A stretch of DNA of 64,000 nucleotides from Erythrobacter sp. YT30 (GTDB lineage Bacteria > Pseudomonadota > Alphaproteobacteria > Sphingomonadales > Sphingomonadaceae), in NCBI RefSeq assembly GCF_001542875.1, contig NZ_LMAF01000001.1, positions 890,730-954,729 of the forward strand, read 5' to 3'. The notes below the pieces were generated by a model that worked only from the letters and a program-made list of their open reading frames with translations, did not search any database and was not told the origin of the DNA. How positions within the stretch are numbered: position 1 is the first letter of the stretch; each line of letters starts with the position of its first letter. The translations under genes and the position numbers were made by a program. Shown piece by piece: positions 1 to 8,558 of the stretch.

Positions 1-4
1 ATCG

Positions 5-520
5 TCAGGTGAGGCTGGCCACTGCAAACACGATTGCTGCGGTGTAGATAAACATGCTCACAAGGATGAAAGTCGGGTTTACCCTCTCTGGCAGACTTGC
101 CCGCGCAAGTTCCTGAGCGTGTTCGAAAAGGTCGGGCCAGGTATATGAAACAAAGTCGCCCTGCGACATGACCGCGACGAGTTTTCCGTTGTCATCAACA
201 ATCGGGAGACGCCTGAAGCGCTCGTTTGACATCATCCTCAGCCAATCGAGCAATTCGTCGTTGGCTTTCGCGGTTTTGACCGAGGTGGTCATTATCTGAT
301 CAACAGTGGTTTTCTTGGGTTCGAGCTCCTCTGCGATCAAACGGCGAAAGATGTCCCGCTCGGTCATCATCCCGACGACGTTTTCATCCTCGTTCACAAC
401 GATGATCGAACCGAAATTCTTTTCGGCCATTTCTTTCACTGCATCGAAAACCACGGTTTCGGGAGAGCAGGTGAGAGGTTGCGGTTTGTTTGCAAATTCC
501 TTGCGATCACTAATCTTCAT
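5..520 (-). CDS. CBS-pair protein with C-terminal membrane anchor
   Basis: This 171-residue protein has two CBS repeats (about residues 10-68 and 75-130), the Bateman module that senses adenosine nucleotides in many proteins. A hydrophobic stretch near residues 150-169 looks like one membrane anchor, so the CBS pair probably sits on the cytoplasmic face. There is no catalytic or transporter domain, so the target is unknown. The ATG at 520 is preceded by a GAGGAAA-like ribosome site. It stands alone on the minus strand. The 280 bases between it and metZ hold no gene I can support. Confidence 0.85.
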   Translation of the reverse strand: MKISDRKEFANKPQPLTCSPETVVFDAVKEMAEKNFGSIIVVNEDENVVGMMTERDIFRRLIAEELEPKKTTVDQIMTTSVKTAKANDELLDWLRMMSNERFRRLPIVDDNGKLVAVMSQGDFVSYTWPDLFEHAQELARASLPERVNPTFILVSMFIYTAAIVFAVASLT

Positions 521-800
521 TCGGCTTTTTCCTCATATCTTGCGCCGAAGGGTTCGCGACATGACGAAGCCAATAAAAGGTCGAGGGCGGCCGCGCCCCA
601 AGGAGCGGTGGCTAGATGCCTTTATCCTGCCAACCAAATTGGGAAGGCGACACTTGAGTTCCCGTTGTGGAAACGCCCCTGAGAACTTCGTGATGCGCCA
701 AACTCTTCGGTAATTCTCATTTATTTCAACGCATCACACGAAAATTGTTCCGCAGTGATTTTCAAAGCGGCGCGATTTGGTGGAGAATCTTGGGCGAGGT

Positions 801-2021
801 CTACCGAATGCCAGCGCGTGCAAGCGCCTGATCCATATCCTCAATCACGTCGGCCACGTCTTCTAGGCCAACATTGATCCGCAGCAGTCCTTCGGTAACG
901 CCCATTTCTGCGCGTGCTTCCTCGCTCATGCTGGCGTGCGTGGTCGATGCGGGGTGGCACATCAGGCTTCTCGCATCGCCTATATTGTTGGAGATATCGA
1001 CCAGTTCGAGCGCGTCGAGAATGGCGAAAGCAGTATCCTGCGTGCCCACGTCGAACGCGAAGATCGGGCCAGTTGCCTCCATCTGCTTTATCGCAAGATC
1101 GTGGCGCGGATGGCTTGGAAGGCCGGGATGCAGCATTCGCCCGCCTGCCTTTTCGATGCGCGGTTCCAAGAATTCACCCAAAGCCACGGCGTTTTCGCTT
1201 TGGCGGCGAGCGCGCAAGTCCAGCGTTTCAAGGCCCTTGTGCACCACCCACGCGTTAAACGGGGCAATGTTGGGGCCGGTGTTGCGCTGAAAGGGTAGAA
1301 GAACCTCGTTAATCCACTCCTCGCTCCCGCAGATGGCACCGGCGAGCACTCTGCCCTGTCCGTCCATCAGCTTGGTTGCAGAGTATGCGACTACGTCAGC
1401 ACCGAATTGCATCGGCTTTTGCAGCGCAGGTGAAGCAAACGCGTTGTCGACCACCATGGTGATGCCATGCGCCTTTGCCAGATCGCACACGAACTGAAGA
1501 TCGACGATATCGAGCGTGGGGTTTGCGGGCGTCTCGAAGAAGAACACCTTCGTGTTTGGCCGGATCGCCGCTTCCCATGCCGCATTGTCGGCGCTGTCGA
1601 TTACGGTCGTCTCAATCCCGAAACGCGGGAGCAGATTATCGACCAGCCAGCGGCATGAGCCGAAAGCCGCTCTCGCCGCAACGCAATGATCGCCTGCGGA
1701 AAGCTGACACAACAACGAAGCTGTCATCGCTGCCATCCCGCTTGCTTGTGCACGGCACGCCTCTGCTCCTTCCATCAGCGCGATGCGCTCTTCGAGCATC
1801 GCAACCGTTGGGTTCTGGAGTCGCGAATAGGTCATCCCATCGGCTTCGCCCGCGAACCGATCTGCCACCGTTTGCGCATCTTCATAGGTGTAACCAGAGG
1901 TGAGGAACAAAGCCTCACTCGTCTCGCCATGTTCGCTGCGCCATGTGCCGCCACGCACCGCTTGGGTTTGCGGGCGCCATTTGCGCGTTGCCGCGCGGTC
2001 CATGCCTGTGGTCTTCTTCAT
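801..2021 (-). CDS. metZ: O-succinylhomoserine sulfhydrylase
   Basis: A 406-residue PLP enzyme of the Cys/Met metabolism family. The lysine in S-A-T-K (residue 217) is the expected Schiff-base lysine, with the cofactor-contacting D192 in VVDNAF upstream. The alphaproteobacterial member at this length converts O-succinylhomoserine and sulfide to homocysteine in methionine synthesis. I place the start at the ATG at 2021 (MKKTTGMDRA); an in-frame start at 2126 would run into the TetR gene upstream and adds residues unlike the family. The leader after the TetR stop is only about 49 bases and I saw no SAM riboswitch in it. A sister enzyme, cystathionine gamma-synthase, is the main alternative. Confidence 0.9.
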   Translation of the reverse strand: MKKTTGMDRAATRKWRPQTQAVRGGTWRSEHGETSEALFLTSGYTYEDAQTVADRFAGEADGMTYSRLQNPTVAMLEERIALMEGAEACRAQASGMAAMTASLLCQLSAGDHCVAARAAFGSCRWLVDNLLPRFGIETTVIDSADNAAWEAAIRPNTKVFFFETPANPTLDIVDLQFVCDLAKAHGITMVVDNAFASPALQKPMQFGADVVAYSATKLMDGQGRVLAGAICGSEEWINEVLLPFQRNTGPNIAPFNAWVVHKGLETLDLRARRQSENAVALGEFLEPRIEKAGGRMLHPGLPSHPRHDLAIKQMEATGPIFAFDVGTQDTAFAILDALELVDISNNIGDARSLMCHPASTTHASMSEEARAEMGVTEGLLRINVGLEDVADVIEDMDQALARAGIR

Positions 2022-2070
2022 CGCCAAGCCGATTAGTGGGGAGCGCGTAGGGTTACAAGCCGCGTGTTTC

Positions 2071-2622
2071 TTAAAGACCGCTCGCCGGGATGCCATCGCG
2101 GGCGGTGACTTCATGCCCCACAGCATTCAGCATTAGTGTGCCTTCCATTAGCGTCAGCAAATAACGCGCGCCGCCAGCAGGGTCAGGATCATCAGCGGGC
2201 ATTTGCCCTTCGAGCCAAAGGAGTTGCTTGGCAATCATCGCTTCAGCTGCATCGCGATAACCAGGCAGTCCGCGCGCAGAGCCTGCAACAATCTCCCACC
2301 AAAGGACCATGAATGGCTGCATCATGGGATGGCTTCCCTGCGCCATAACGCGCTCAAAACACTCGCGGCGCGTTTTGGGCCGCTCCGCCCCTATCGCCGC
2401 ATCGAGCGCTGCTGAATAGATACCAGCGATATGATCGAGCAATTCGGTAATCAGCGTTTCCTTGTTGCCGAAATGATAGATCAGCATCCGGTCTGACGTG
2501 CCAGCAGCCTTGGCAAGCGGACGCAAGCTCGCGCCGCCCAGCCCATTGGTGAGGACATGACTGGCGAGCAGTGGAAGCAGCGTTTCCTTTGACATTTTGG
2601 GCTTTGCAGCAGGCATCGTCAT
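2071..2622 (-). CDS. TetR family transcriptional regulator
   Basis: A 183-residue regulator with an N-terminal TetR helix-turn-helix (roughly residues 15-60, including LRPLAKAAGTSDRMLIYHF) and a divergent C-terminal ligand domain. I choose the ATG at 2622 because the longer form starting at 2670 would overlap the operators. It diverges from the membrane protein at 2697, with two matching 16-bp palindromes between them. That layout suggests it represses itself and its neighbour and is released by an unknown ligand. It lies 49 bases upstream of metZ on the same strand; I see no clear terminator between them, so some read-through is possible. Confidence 0.88.
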   Translation of the reverse strand: MTMPAAKPKMSKETLLPLLASHVLTNGLGGASLRPLAKAAGTSDRMLIYHFGNKETLITELLDHIAGIYSAALDAAIGAERPKTRRECFERVMAQGSHPMMQPFMVLWWEIVAGSARGLPGYRDAAEAMIAKQLLWLEGQMPADDPDPAGGARYLLTLMEGTLMLNAVGHEVTARDGIPASGL

Positions 2623-2630
2623 TTTGCTCT

Positions 2631-2646
2631 TGTAGCGAGCCCTACA
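2631..2646. promoter_or_regulatory. TetR operator 1 (proposed)
   Basis: A palindrome TGTAG-N6-CTACA immediately upstream of the TetR start. The same half-sites with the same 6-base spacer recur 32 bases away (2663-2678), which supports a shared regulator site. Confidence 0.7.
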
Positions 2647-2662
2647 ATGGAATAACAGAGTA

Positions 2663-2678
2663 TGTAGCACTCGCTACA
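2663..2678. promoter_or_regulatory. TetR operator 2 (proposed)
   Basis: A second TGTAG-N6-CTACA palindrome, 18 bases before the ATG of the membrane protein. The centre-to-centre distance from operator 1 is 32 bp, about three helical turns, so both dimers would lie on one DNA face. Confidence 0.7.
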
Positions 2679-2696
2679 AAAATAGGAGATTCTATC

Positions 2697-3107
2697 ATGG
2701 ACACTCTGCAAATCCTCTTCTTCGCCATTATCAGCGCCAGCACCTTGGCGGGCATCTACATCCTGATTGCCAAACCTCAAAAGGGCAATGCTTTGGTCGC
2801 AGCGCTGCTTTGTGCGGTGTTTTCCGGTTATACTCTGGTGCAGATCGCGCAAGAAGGCGTGGTGATGTTCTTCACCAATCACGCAAGCAACCTTACAGGC
2901 ATTCAAGTCTGGTGGGATCTGGTGATGTGCGTGGTGATCGCGTTTTTCTTCATCGCTCCGCGCGCACGGGCGCAGGGGATGAACCTCGTGCCCTGGGCGC
3001 TTCTGATCGGCACAACTGCCAGCATCGGATTGCTAGCCATGTGCGCGCGATTGTTCTGGCTTGAAAACCAAAGCGAAGGCGCGTCCGCAAAGGCAGCCAC
3101 CACCTAA
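2697..3107 (+). CDS. Small four-helix membrane protein under TetR control
   Basis: A 136-residue protein with about four hydrophobic segments (near residues 3-24, 33-52, 72-88 and 97-118) and a polar C-terminal tail. I recognise no catalytic motif; the pattern resembles small DUF2834-like membrane proteins, but that is a weak match. The ATG at 2697 has an AGGAG ribosome site. Its promoter is covered by the paired palindromes shared with the divergent TetR gene, so it is probably the regulated target. Function unknown. Confidence 0.75.
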   Translation: MDTLQILFFAIISASTLAGIYILIAKPQKGNALVAALLCAVFSGYTLVQIAQEGVVMFFTNHASNLTGIQVWWDLVMCVVIAFFFIAPRARAQGMNLVPWALLIGTTASIGLLAMCARLFWLENQSEGASAKAATT

Positions 3108-3151
3108 ACCGGCTTGCTCTCGTTCGGGCGCGCGCTTAACACGCGCGTCCG

Positions 3152-4492
3152 ATGTCGCCGGTCGCACCTCCAGAGACTTTTGCACCCGAAGAAGTGGGGC
3201 CGCCGCCCCGGCCCAGCGATCCCTGGGTATGGTGTTTGGTGATCCCAGCTCTGTTTGCGGCGCTCGCCAGTTTCCGGCTCAGCATTCCCAGCGCGCCCTA
3301 CTTTGACGAAGTGCATTATTTGCCCGCCGCGCGTGAATTGATTTCAATGGGGTTGGGAGAAGGCGGCCGATACCTCAACCCAGAGCACCCCCTGCTGGGC
3401 AAGCAATTCATTGCGTTGGGTATCTATCTCTTCGGCGACAATCCGCTGGGCTGGCGGATCATGTCGCTTTTCTTCGGTACGCTCACGATCGCTGCCAGCA
3501 TGCGCGCATTATGGCAGGCAAGCCATGATCGCTTTGCGGTAATTGCGTTCGGCATACTTCTGGCAACCGGTTTTCACCTTTTCGTCCATGCGCGCATTGC
3601 GATGCTCGATATCTTTATGGCGGCATTCCTGAGCATCGCCGCCTGGCAATTCGCCGCAGCTTGCCGCGAACCTGAAACAGGGCGATGGCGCTTGGCTGTG
3701 ACAGGAATTGCCATCGGTTGCGCTCTGGGATCAAAGTGGAACGCGGTGCCGCTCGCAATGGTGCCGGGCCTCACATTCTTTGCGGCGCGCCTCTCTGCAG
3801 GTCGCCGCCGCCTAGTCGCCAGTACGCGAGGCATTCCTGTGCCCGGCATTTCTCTGGCCGAGGCGTTCGTTTGGCTCGGGTTAGTACCGCTCACGATCTA
3901 CGCGCTCACTTTTGCGCCTGGGTACTGGCTGGGCGAGTATCTGCGCCCTTCTCCCCTTGCGGAGGCCGGATTGATCGGATTTCATCAGGAGATCCTCGCA
4001 CTGCAACAGCAAGTGCTTGCCCCTCACAATTACCAGAGCACTTGGGATCAATGGGTGCTTAACACGCGCGGCATCTGGTATCTCTACGAATATGCAGATG
4101 GCGCGCAGCGCGGGATCCTGCTGATTGGCAATCCTCTGACGATGCTGCTGGGGCTGCCCGCGCTTATTTGGGCCGCAGGCACGGGGATTGTTCGCGGCGA
4201 TTGGGCCAAACTGGGCGCTGCCATCGGGTTCGGCGTGAGCCTCGGTCTGTGGTTGATCGCGCCCAAACCTGTGCAATTCTACTACCATTACATGATGCCC
4301 AGCGTATTTCTGCTGGCCACCCTCGCCCTGTGCTTGAGCGAGCTTCGCAATAATGGCTGGGCGAAGTGGAGCTATGGCATTCTGGCCGCATCAACCGCGA
4401 TGTTCGCTGTGTTTTACAAGGTTCTGTCCGCCGCACCTCTGGACGGGCCAATGAGCTTTGCTGATTGGACCTGGATTTCAGGGTGGATGTGA
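3152..4492 (+). CDS. Phospholipid-carrier-dependent glycosyltransferase (GT39/PMT type)
   Basis: A 446-residue polytopic membrane protein of the dolichyl-phosphate-mannose mannosyltransferase superfamily. The acidic pair D52-E53 in YFDEVHY, just after the first membrane segment, is the catalytic site expected in the GT-C fold, followed by many hydrophobic segments. Such enzymes move a sugar from a polyprenyl-phosphate donor to a protein or glycolipid on the periplasmic side. It converges on the GT2-GtrA gene, whose product could make that donor, so the two may form one pathway. The acceptor cannot be read from the sequence. No clear ribosome site precedes the ATG. Confidence 0.85.
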   Translation: MSPVAPPETFAPEEVGPPPRPSDPWVWCLVIPALFAALASFRLSIPSAPYFDEVHYLPAARELISMGLGEGGRYLNPEHPLLGKQFIALGIYLFGDNPLGWRIMSLFFGTLTIAASMRALWQASHDRFAVIAFGILLATGFHLFVHARIAMLDIFMAAFLSIAAWQFAAACREPETGRWRLAVTGIAIGCALGSKWNAVPLAMVPGLTFFAARLSAGRRRLVASTRGIPVPGISLAEAFVWLGLVPLTIYALTFAPGYWLGEYLRPSPLAEAGLIGFHQEILALQQQVLAPHNYQSTWDQWVLNTRGIWYLYEYADGAQRGILLIGNPLTMLLGLPALIWAAGTGIVRGDWAKLGAAIGFGVSLGLWLIAPKPVQFYYHYMMPSVFLLATLALCLSELRNNGWAKWSYGILAASTAMFAVFYKVLSAAPLDGPMSFADWTWISGWM

Positions 4493-4505
4493 TGCCGAAG
4501 GGACG

Positions 4506-5612
4506 CTACCCAAACCGTCCCCAGACAAACCGGCTCGACAACGCATAATTCCAGACCGAGCCGATTAGTATCCCGGCGAGCGCTGCAAGCGCCCAATACG
4601 CGCCGCTTCCCTCAAGGAAAGTCGCAACCGCCACATTGGCGAACCCGCCCACTGCGCAGGTTGCGCAAAAGCCTGCCCAGCCGCGCAGCACATCGCCCCA
4701 GCCCTTGAGCCGCTTGTCGCGATAGGTCAGCCAGTTGTTGAGCCAGAAATTGAAGCTCATCGCGGTGAGGACTGCAGCGGCCTGAGCAAGCGTAAATGAG
4801 AGCGCGAACGCTTCATCAAAAACGAACAGCAGACTTGTCAAAACGGCAAAGTGCACAAGCACGCCAAGTGCTCCCACCGTCCCAAACAAGGCAAATCGAG
4901 TTGGGATAACTCTGCCCAGCAGTTTGTCATATAGCCCGGCGAGGAAATCGAAGAGCACCGCACGATCAAGCTTGCTCGTCCCTTCGCGGCGAGCAGCAAA
5001 GTTCAGCGGAAATTCCTGAACGCGCATGGGCGTTTGCGAAGTTGCGAGCAGATCGAGCAGGATTTTAAAACCGATGCCTGAAAGTCTTGGCACCAAACTG
5101 CGCGCGGTAGCCGTGGGAAGCATAAAGTAGCCGCTCATCGGGTCGGTCAATTCAACTCCCGTAATCCGGCGGGCGACTGAATTGGCTAGGCTCGATAATC
5201 GCTCGCGCTCTGGCTCAGCCCAATCCAGTGTACTCGCTCCGTCGGCAAAACGGCTGGCGACCGCGATATCTGTTTCTCCCCCTTTCAAGCACTCCAGCAT
5301 TTTCGGGAGCAGCGCGGGATCGTGCTGGTGATCGGCGTCCATCACCGCGACATATTCTGCCGCCGTTGCGCAGAAACCTTCGATCGCTGCGCTTGCAAGT
5401 CCGCGCCGACCGATTCGCTGAATCACGCGGACGCGGCGGTCAGAGCCGGCCAGCGCGCGCGCCTCATCGGCAGTTCCATCCTTGCTATCGTCATCGACGA
5501 TCAGGACTTCCCACCCCTCATAGCCCAGCGTGCTCTCGATACGCTCAACAAGCGGCGCAAGATTGCCGCGCTCGTTGAGCGTTGGGAGAACGATGGCGAG
5601 AGTGAGCGGCAT
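4506..5612 (-). CDS. GT2 polyprenyl-phosphate glycosyltransferase fused to GtrA
   Basis: A 368-residue two-part protein. Residues 1-225 are a dolichol-phosphate-mannose-synthase-like GT2 domain with the DDD nucleotide site (40-42) and D92-A-D94 metal motif. Residues about 235-365 are a GtrA-like domain with four membrane helices. The family loads a sugar onto polyprenyl phosphate and the GtrA part is thought to help flip or anchor the product. It faces the GT39 gene across 13 bases, which fits donor synthesis and donor use. Its start is 9 bases from the leuB stop on the same strand, so co-transcription with leuB is likely. Confidence 0.9.
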   Translation of the reverse strand: MPLTLAIVLPTLNERGNLAPLVERIESTLGYEGWEVLIVDDDSKDGTADEARALAGSDRRVRVIQRIGRRGLASAAIEGFCATAAEYVAVMDADHQHDPALLPKMLECLKGGETDIAVASRFADGASTLDWAEPERERLSSLANSVARRITGVELTDPMSGYFMLPTATARSLVPRLSGIGFKILLDLLATSQTPMRVQEFPLNFAARREGTSKLDRAVLFDFLAGLYDKLLGRVIPTRFALFGTVGALGVLVHFAVLTSLLFVFDEAFALSFTLAQAAAVLTAMSFNFWLNNWLTYRDKRLKGWGDVLRGWAGFCATCAVGGFANVAVATFLEGSGAYWALAALAGILIGSVWNYALSSRFVWGRFG

Positions 5613-5621
5613 TGCCCTGCC

Positions 5622-6680
5622 CTACAATCGCTCCAGCACCGCATCGCCAATTGCAGAAGTGCCGTGCGTACCGCCAAGATCACCGCCGTGGATCCTGTCA
5701 GCGAGCGCCTTTTCAACTGCGGTTTCGATGCGCGCGGCCTCATCGTTCTTGCCAAAGGAATGGCGCAGCATCATTGCGACTGAAAGGATCGTCGCCATCG
5801 GATTTGCTTTGCCTTGCCCTGCTATGTCAGGCGCGCTTCCATGGATGGGCTCGTAAAGGCCATAAGTGCCATGCGCTGTCTCTCGTGCACCCATCGAGGC
5901 ACTCGGTAAGAGCCCGATGGACCCCACCGCAGCGCTCGCCAGATCGGACAGAATATCGCCAAACAGATTGCCCGTGACCATGACAGAGAATTGCGCAGGG
6001 TTTGAAATGATCTGCATCGCGGCGTTATCGACATACATGTGATCAAGCGTCACATCCGGATAGCGCGCGGCTTCGCCCATAACCGTGTCGCGCCACACCT
6101 GACTGGTTTCCAAGACGTTCGCTTTGTCAACCGAGGTGAGCTTCCCGCCTGACCCTTGCGCCGCTTTGAAAGCCACTTCTGCAATCCGGCGCACTTCGCT
6201 TTCCGAATAGGACATCATGTCCCACCCTTCGCGCGCTCCATCATCGCTTTCACGAATACCCTTGTCGCCGAAATACACATCACCCGTCAGCTCGCGAACG
6301 ATCAGCAGGTCGAGCGCGCTTGCCACGTCGTGTTTTAAGGGCGACAGATGCTCGAGCCCTAAAAACACCTTTGCCGGGCGCAAGTTTGCAAACAGTTCCA
6401 GCTCTTTGCGCAGGCCCAGCACCGCCTGTTCGGGGCGCAAATGCCGCTCCAGCCCGTCGCAAGAGGGATCACCCACCGCACCAAACAGCACCGCATCCGC
6501 TTCACGCGCCATGGTGAGCGTTTCGGCTGGCAGCGGATGGCCGTGCCGGTGATAGGCCGCGCCGCCCACATCGCCTTCGAACAAGGTGAGGCCAGGCAGT
6601 TCCAGGTTCTCCAAAACCCGCACTGCTTCGCGTGTCACCTCAGGGCCGATCCCATCGCCTGCCAGAACTGCAATTTTCAT
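5622..6680 (-). CDS. leuB: 3-isopropylmalate dehydrogenase
   Basis: A 352-residue member of the isocitrate/isopropylmalate dehydrogenase family, the usual length for LeuB. It begins with the typical GDGIGPEV nucleotide-end motif and carries ELTGDVYFG and the [10 protein letters not shown] acid cluster that binds metal and substrate. It oxidises and decarboxylates 3-isopropylmalate in leucine synthesis in the cytoplasm. It is preceded 23 bases upstream by recO and followed 9 bases downstream by the GT2-GtrA gene. No leuCD is present in the window. Confidence 0.95.
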   Translation of the reverse strand: MKIAVLAGDGIGPEVTREAVRVLENLELPGLTLFEGDVGGAAYHRHGHPLPAETLTMAREADAVLFGAVGDPSCDGLERHLRPEQAVLGLRKELELFANLRPAKVFLGLEHLSPLKHDVASALDLLIVRELTGDVYFGDKGIRESDDGAREGWDMMSYSESEVRRIAEVAFKAAQGSGGKLTSVDKANVLETSQVWRDTVMGEAARYPDVTLDHMYVDNAAMQIISNPAQFSVMVTGNLFGDILSDLASAAVGSIGLLPSASMGARETAHGTYGLYEPIHGSAPDIAGQGKANPMATILSVAMMLRHSFGKNDEAARIETAVEKALADRIHGGDLGGTHGTSAIGDAVLERL

Positions 6681-6703
6681 GTGTGTGCCTACTTCACCGA
6701 GCG

Positions 6704-7306
6704 TTACTTGATCATCCGGGCTAGCCGCTCTCCAAGAGCGGTGCGCGCGGCCATAACATCGCGAGAGCGCTCGGCAAGCAGGTAGTCGCGGATCGGCTTA
6801 TGCAATTGGCGGAATGCCTCGAATTGCGTCTCGAGATCGCCTTCCATGTGAGGCTTGGCCCCGCCATATCCCATTTCGAGCAGTAGCATGCTCTCATAAG
6901 CGACCATTGCAGCAAGCCATCCGCGCGCCGAGGGCGCATGGCAAATCGCGGTCAGCAGCGCATACAGTGTATCATAGAGCGCCGGGAATGGCTCACGCTC
7001 GGGCAAGGCGCTTGCCGTGATTGCACAGGCCCACGTTATCGCAGCAGCTGGCAAGGGCTCGCTCAGCCAAGGGCCGCAGCTTTCTTCAAGCTCACATTTT
7101 GCAAATGGCAATTGGCTGGCTGAACGAGCGCGCAATTCCAATGCGACGCGATTGCCGGGGATCATGACGGGACGCAATTGCCGCCCTCTGCCTCCCGCGA
7201 CATAGCCTGCAACAAGCCCGTATTCGCTGGTCAAAAAACGCGCAATGCATGCGGTCTCGCCATGCGCGCGTGATGATACAAGGATGGCAGGAGCGGAGAG
7301 GATCAC
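6704..7306 (-). CDS. recO: DNA repair protein RecO
   Basis: A 200-residue RecO with an N-terminal OB-fold (about residues 1-75; starts [16 protein letters not shown]) and a helical C-terminal part. RecO helps load RecA on SSB-coated DNA with RecR in gap repair. It is shorter than the roughly 240-residue E. coli protein and lacks a visible cysteine zinc cluster, as in many alphaproteobacteria. The start is GTG. It lies in a minus-strand run ubiK-recO-leuB with gaps of about 20 bases, suggesting an operon. Confidence 0.92.
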   Translation of the reverse strand: MILSAPAILVSSRAHGETACIARFLTSEYGLVAGYVAGGRGRQLRPVMIPGNRVALELRARSASQLPFAKCELEESCGPWLSEPLPAAAITWACAITASALPEREPFPALYDTLYALLTAICHAPSARGWLAAMVAYESMLLLEMGYGGAKPHMEGDLETQFEAFRQLHKPIRDYLLAERSRDVMAARTALGERLARMIK

Positions 7307-7324
7307 GCCCCTGGCCCGGCAGGC

Positions 7325-7573
7325 TTATTTGGAAAGCTTAGCCTCAAGCTCAGCGACTTTGGTTTCCAAAGCGTCAGCCTGTTCGCGCGCTTTTTGCGCC
7401 ATGGCTTTCACCGTATCGAATTCTTCACGACTGACGAAATCCATGCCGCCCATCGCCTCACGCACTCGTTCGCGCGCATTCTCACGCGCTTCGCGTGTCA
7501 TCCCTGCCATGGTTCCGGCGGCGGAGTTTGCGAGTTTGACGAAATCGGCGATGATCGGGTTTTGGCTTTGCAT
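7325..7573 (-). CDS. ubiK: Ubiquinone biosynthesis accessory factor UbiK (BMFP family)
   Basis: An 82-residue protein with a short N-terminal segment and a C-terminal coiled coil (about residues 50-80, rich in E, A and K heptads). The order IADFVKLANSA...MDFVSREEFD is typical of the YqiC/BMFP family; in enterobacteria UbiK binds membranes and supports the Ubi complex for aerobic ubiquinone synthesis. It is 18 bases upstream of recO on the same strand. Assignment is by family pattern. Confidence 0.85.
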   Translation of the reverse strand: MQSQNPIIADFVKLANSAAGTMAGMTREARENARERVREAMGGMDFVSREEFDTVKAMAQKAREQADALETKVAELEAKLSK

Positions 7574-7640
7574 GGAGCGCTATTTGGGGATGTTTTTGGG
7601 TTTTCGCAAGCGGATCTGCACGGGCCGGTTGGCAAATATC

Positions 7641-8189
7641 CTAAAGCTCGATCCCAACTGCCGCGCCGCTCCCAGTTCCTTCGCCTCCATCGGGATTCTC
7701 GACGATGAATTGCCAATTGAGCGCGGTCGCGAAACACACCCATGCGAGATAAGGCAGCAACAACAGAGCTGCGATACGCCGGACGCGCCAAAAGAGCGCT
7801 ATCACGAACAACAGGCTCACGACTACGTAAACGAGCACATAAAGCCCACCGGTCATATTTTGCATTCCGAAGAAAACCGGGGTCCATGCAAGATTACCGA
7901 TGAAATGGAGCGCGAATGCTATGATCGCGATGCCCCTTCCGTGCGCGCCCCAAGCGCTCGCGACAAGCGCGACCGCAAATCCGATTACGACATATAAAAT
8001 GCCCCAGACGATCCCAAAAGCGGCAGAAGGCGGGAAGATCGCCGGTTTCGTAAGGCTTTGGAACCAAGGCGTTTGCGGACTGCCCAATTGTCCGGCGACG
8101 AATCCTAAAAGAACAATCAAAGGCACAAGAAAAAGCAACCAGCGCAGCAGGCTCGCTCGCAATTGCGCCTTGGATGCAAGAATGTTCAT
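7641..8189 (-). CDS. tspO: TspO/MBR family tryptophan-rich membrane protein
   Basis: A 182-residue protein with five predicted membrane helices and the family's tryptophan and proline pattern (TPWFQSLTKP, then WGILYVVIGFA and GNLAWTPVFFG). TspO proteins bind porphyrins and are linked to tetrapyrrole and stress control in alphaproteobacteria. The ATG overlaps the stop of the upstream 88-residue ORF as ATGA, with an AAGAGGT ribosome site, so translation may be coupled. A C-terminal glycine-rich tail follows the last helix. Confidence 0.92.
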   Translation of the reverse strand: MNILASKAQLRASLLRWLLFLVPLIVLLGFVAGQLGSPQTPWFQSLTKPAIFPPSAAFGIVWGILYVVIGFAVALVASAWGAHGRGIAIIAFALHFIGNLAWTPVFFGMQNMTGGLYVLVYVVVSLLFVIALFWRVRRIAALLLLPYLAWVCFATALNWQFIVENPDGGEGTGSGAAVGIEL

Positions 8190-8452
8190 TCGGACCTCTT
8201 GATTGCCCCGACCATTTCAATCCCGCCAGCTGTGTTGGACACATCAGCGGCGGTGTCACTCAGCGTTCGCCACATAGGGACAAAGCCCCAAGCGATTCGC
8301 CTGATTGACACAGCGCCTCCGCGTACACGAGCAGCCCCAATGCGCCAATCATCCGGCCCAAACTTGTCGCGCAAAACCCAGTTTTCCGCCAGCTTTTGGA
8401 CGAATTTACAAAAGGCATGTGCGTTCCCGAATGATTGTGATAGCGTCGCCAC
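8186..8452 (-). CDS. Hypothetical 88-residue protein coupled to tspO
   Basis: An ORF that starts with GTG and ends in an ATGA overlap with tspO, the main argument for it being real. The product is basic, with no signal peptide, membrane segment or motif I recognise. A second frame (8260-8454) is also open over much of it, so the coding call is not secure. If real, its position suggests co-expression with TspO. Confidence 0.45.
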   Translation of the reverse strand: MATLSQSFGNAHAFCKFVQKLAENWVLRDKFGPDDWRIGAARVRGGAVSIRRIAWGFVPMWRTLSDTAADVSNTAGGIEMVGAIKRSE

Positions 8453-8558
8453 ATTCTTGCCGTGATTCGGGGTGCGCCTTGGCAGGACTGGACGAATTTG
8501 CGTGCCTCACTTTCATCCTATGGGTTCGTGGAGAACTCTTTTTCGGGGAATGAACATA

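Noticed and set aside
306..713. ORF opposite the CBS-domain gene
   Set aside because: It is an antisense shadow of a well-supported gene and has no recognisable family or ribosome site.
2022..2070. SAM-II riboswitch before metZ
   Set aside because: Expected in some alphaproteobacteria, but the 49-base leader shows no recognisable core.
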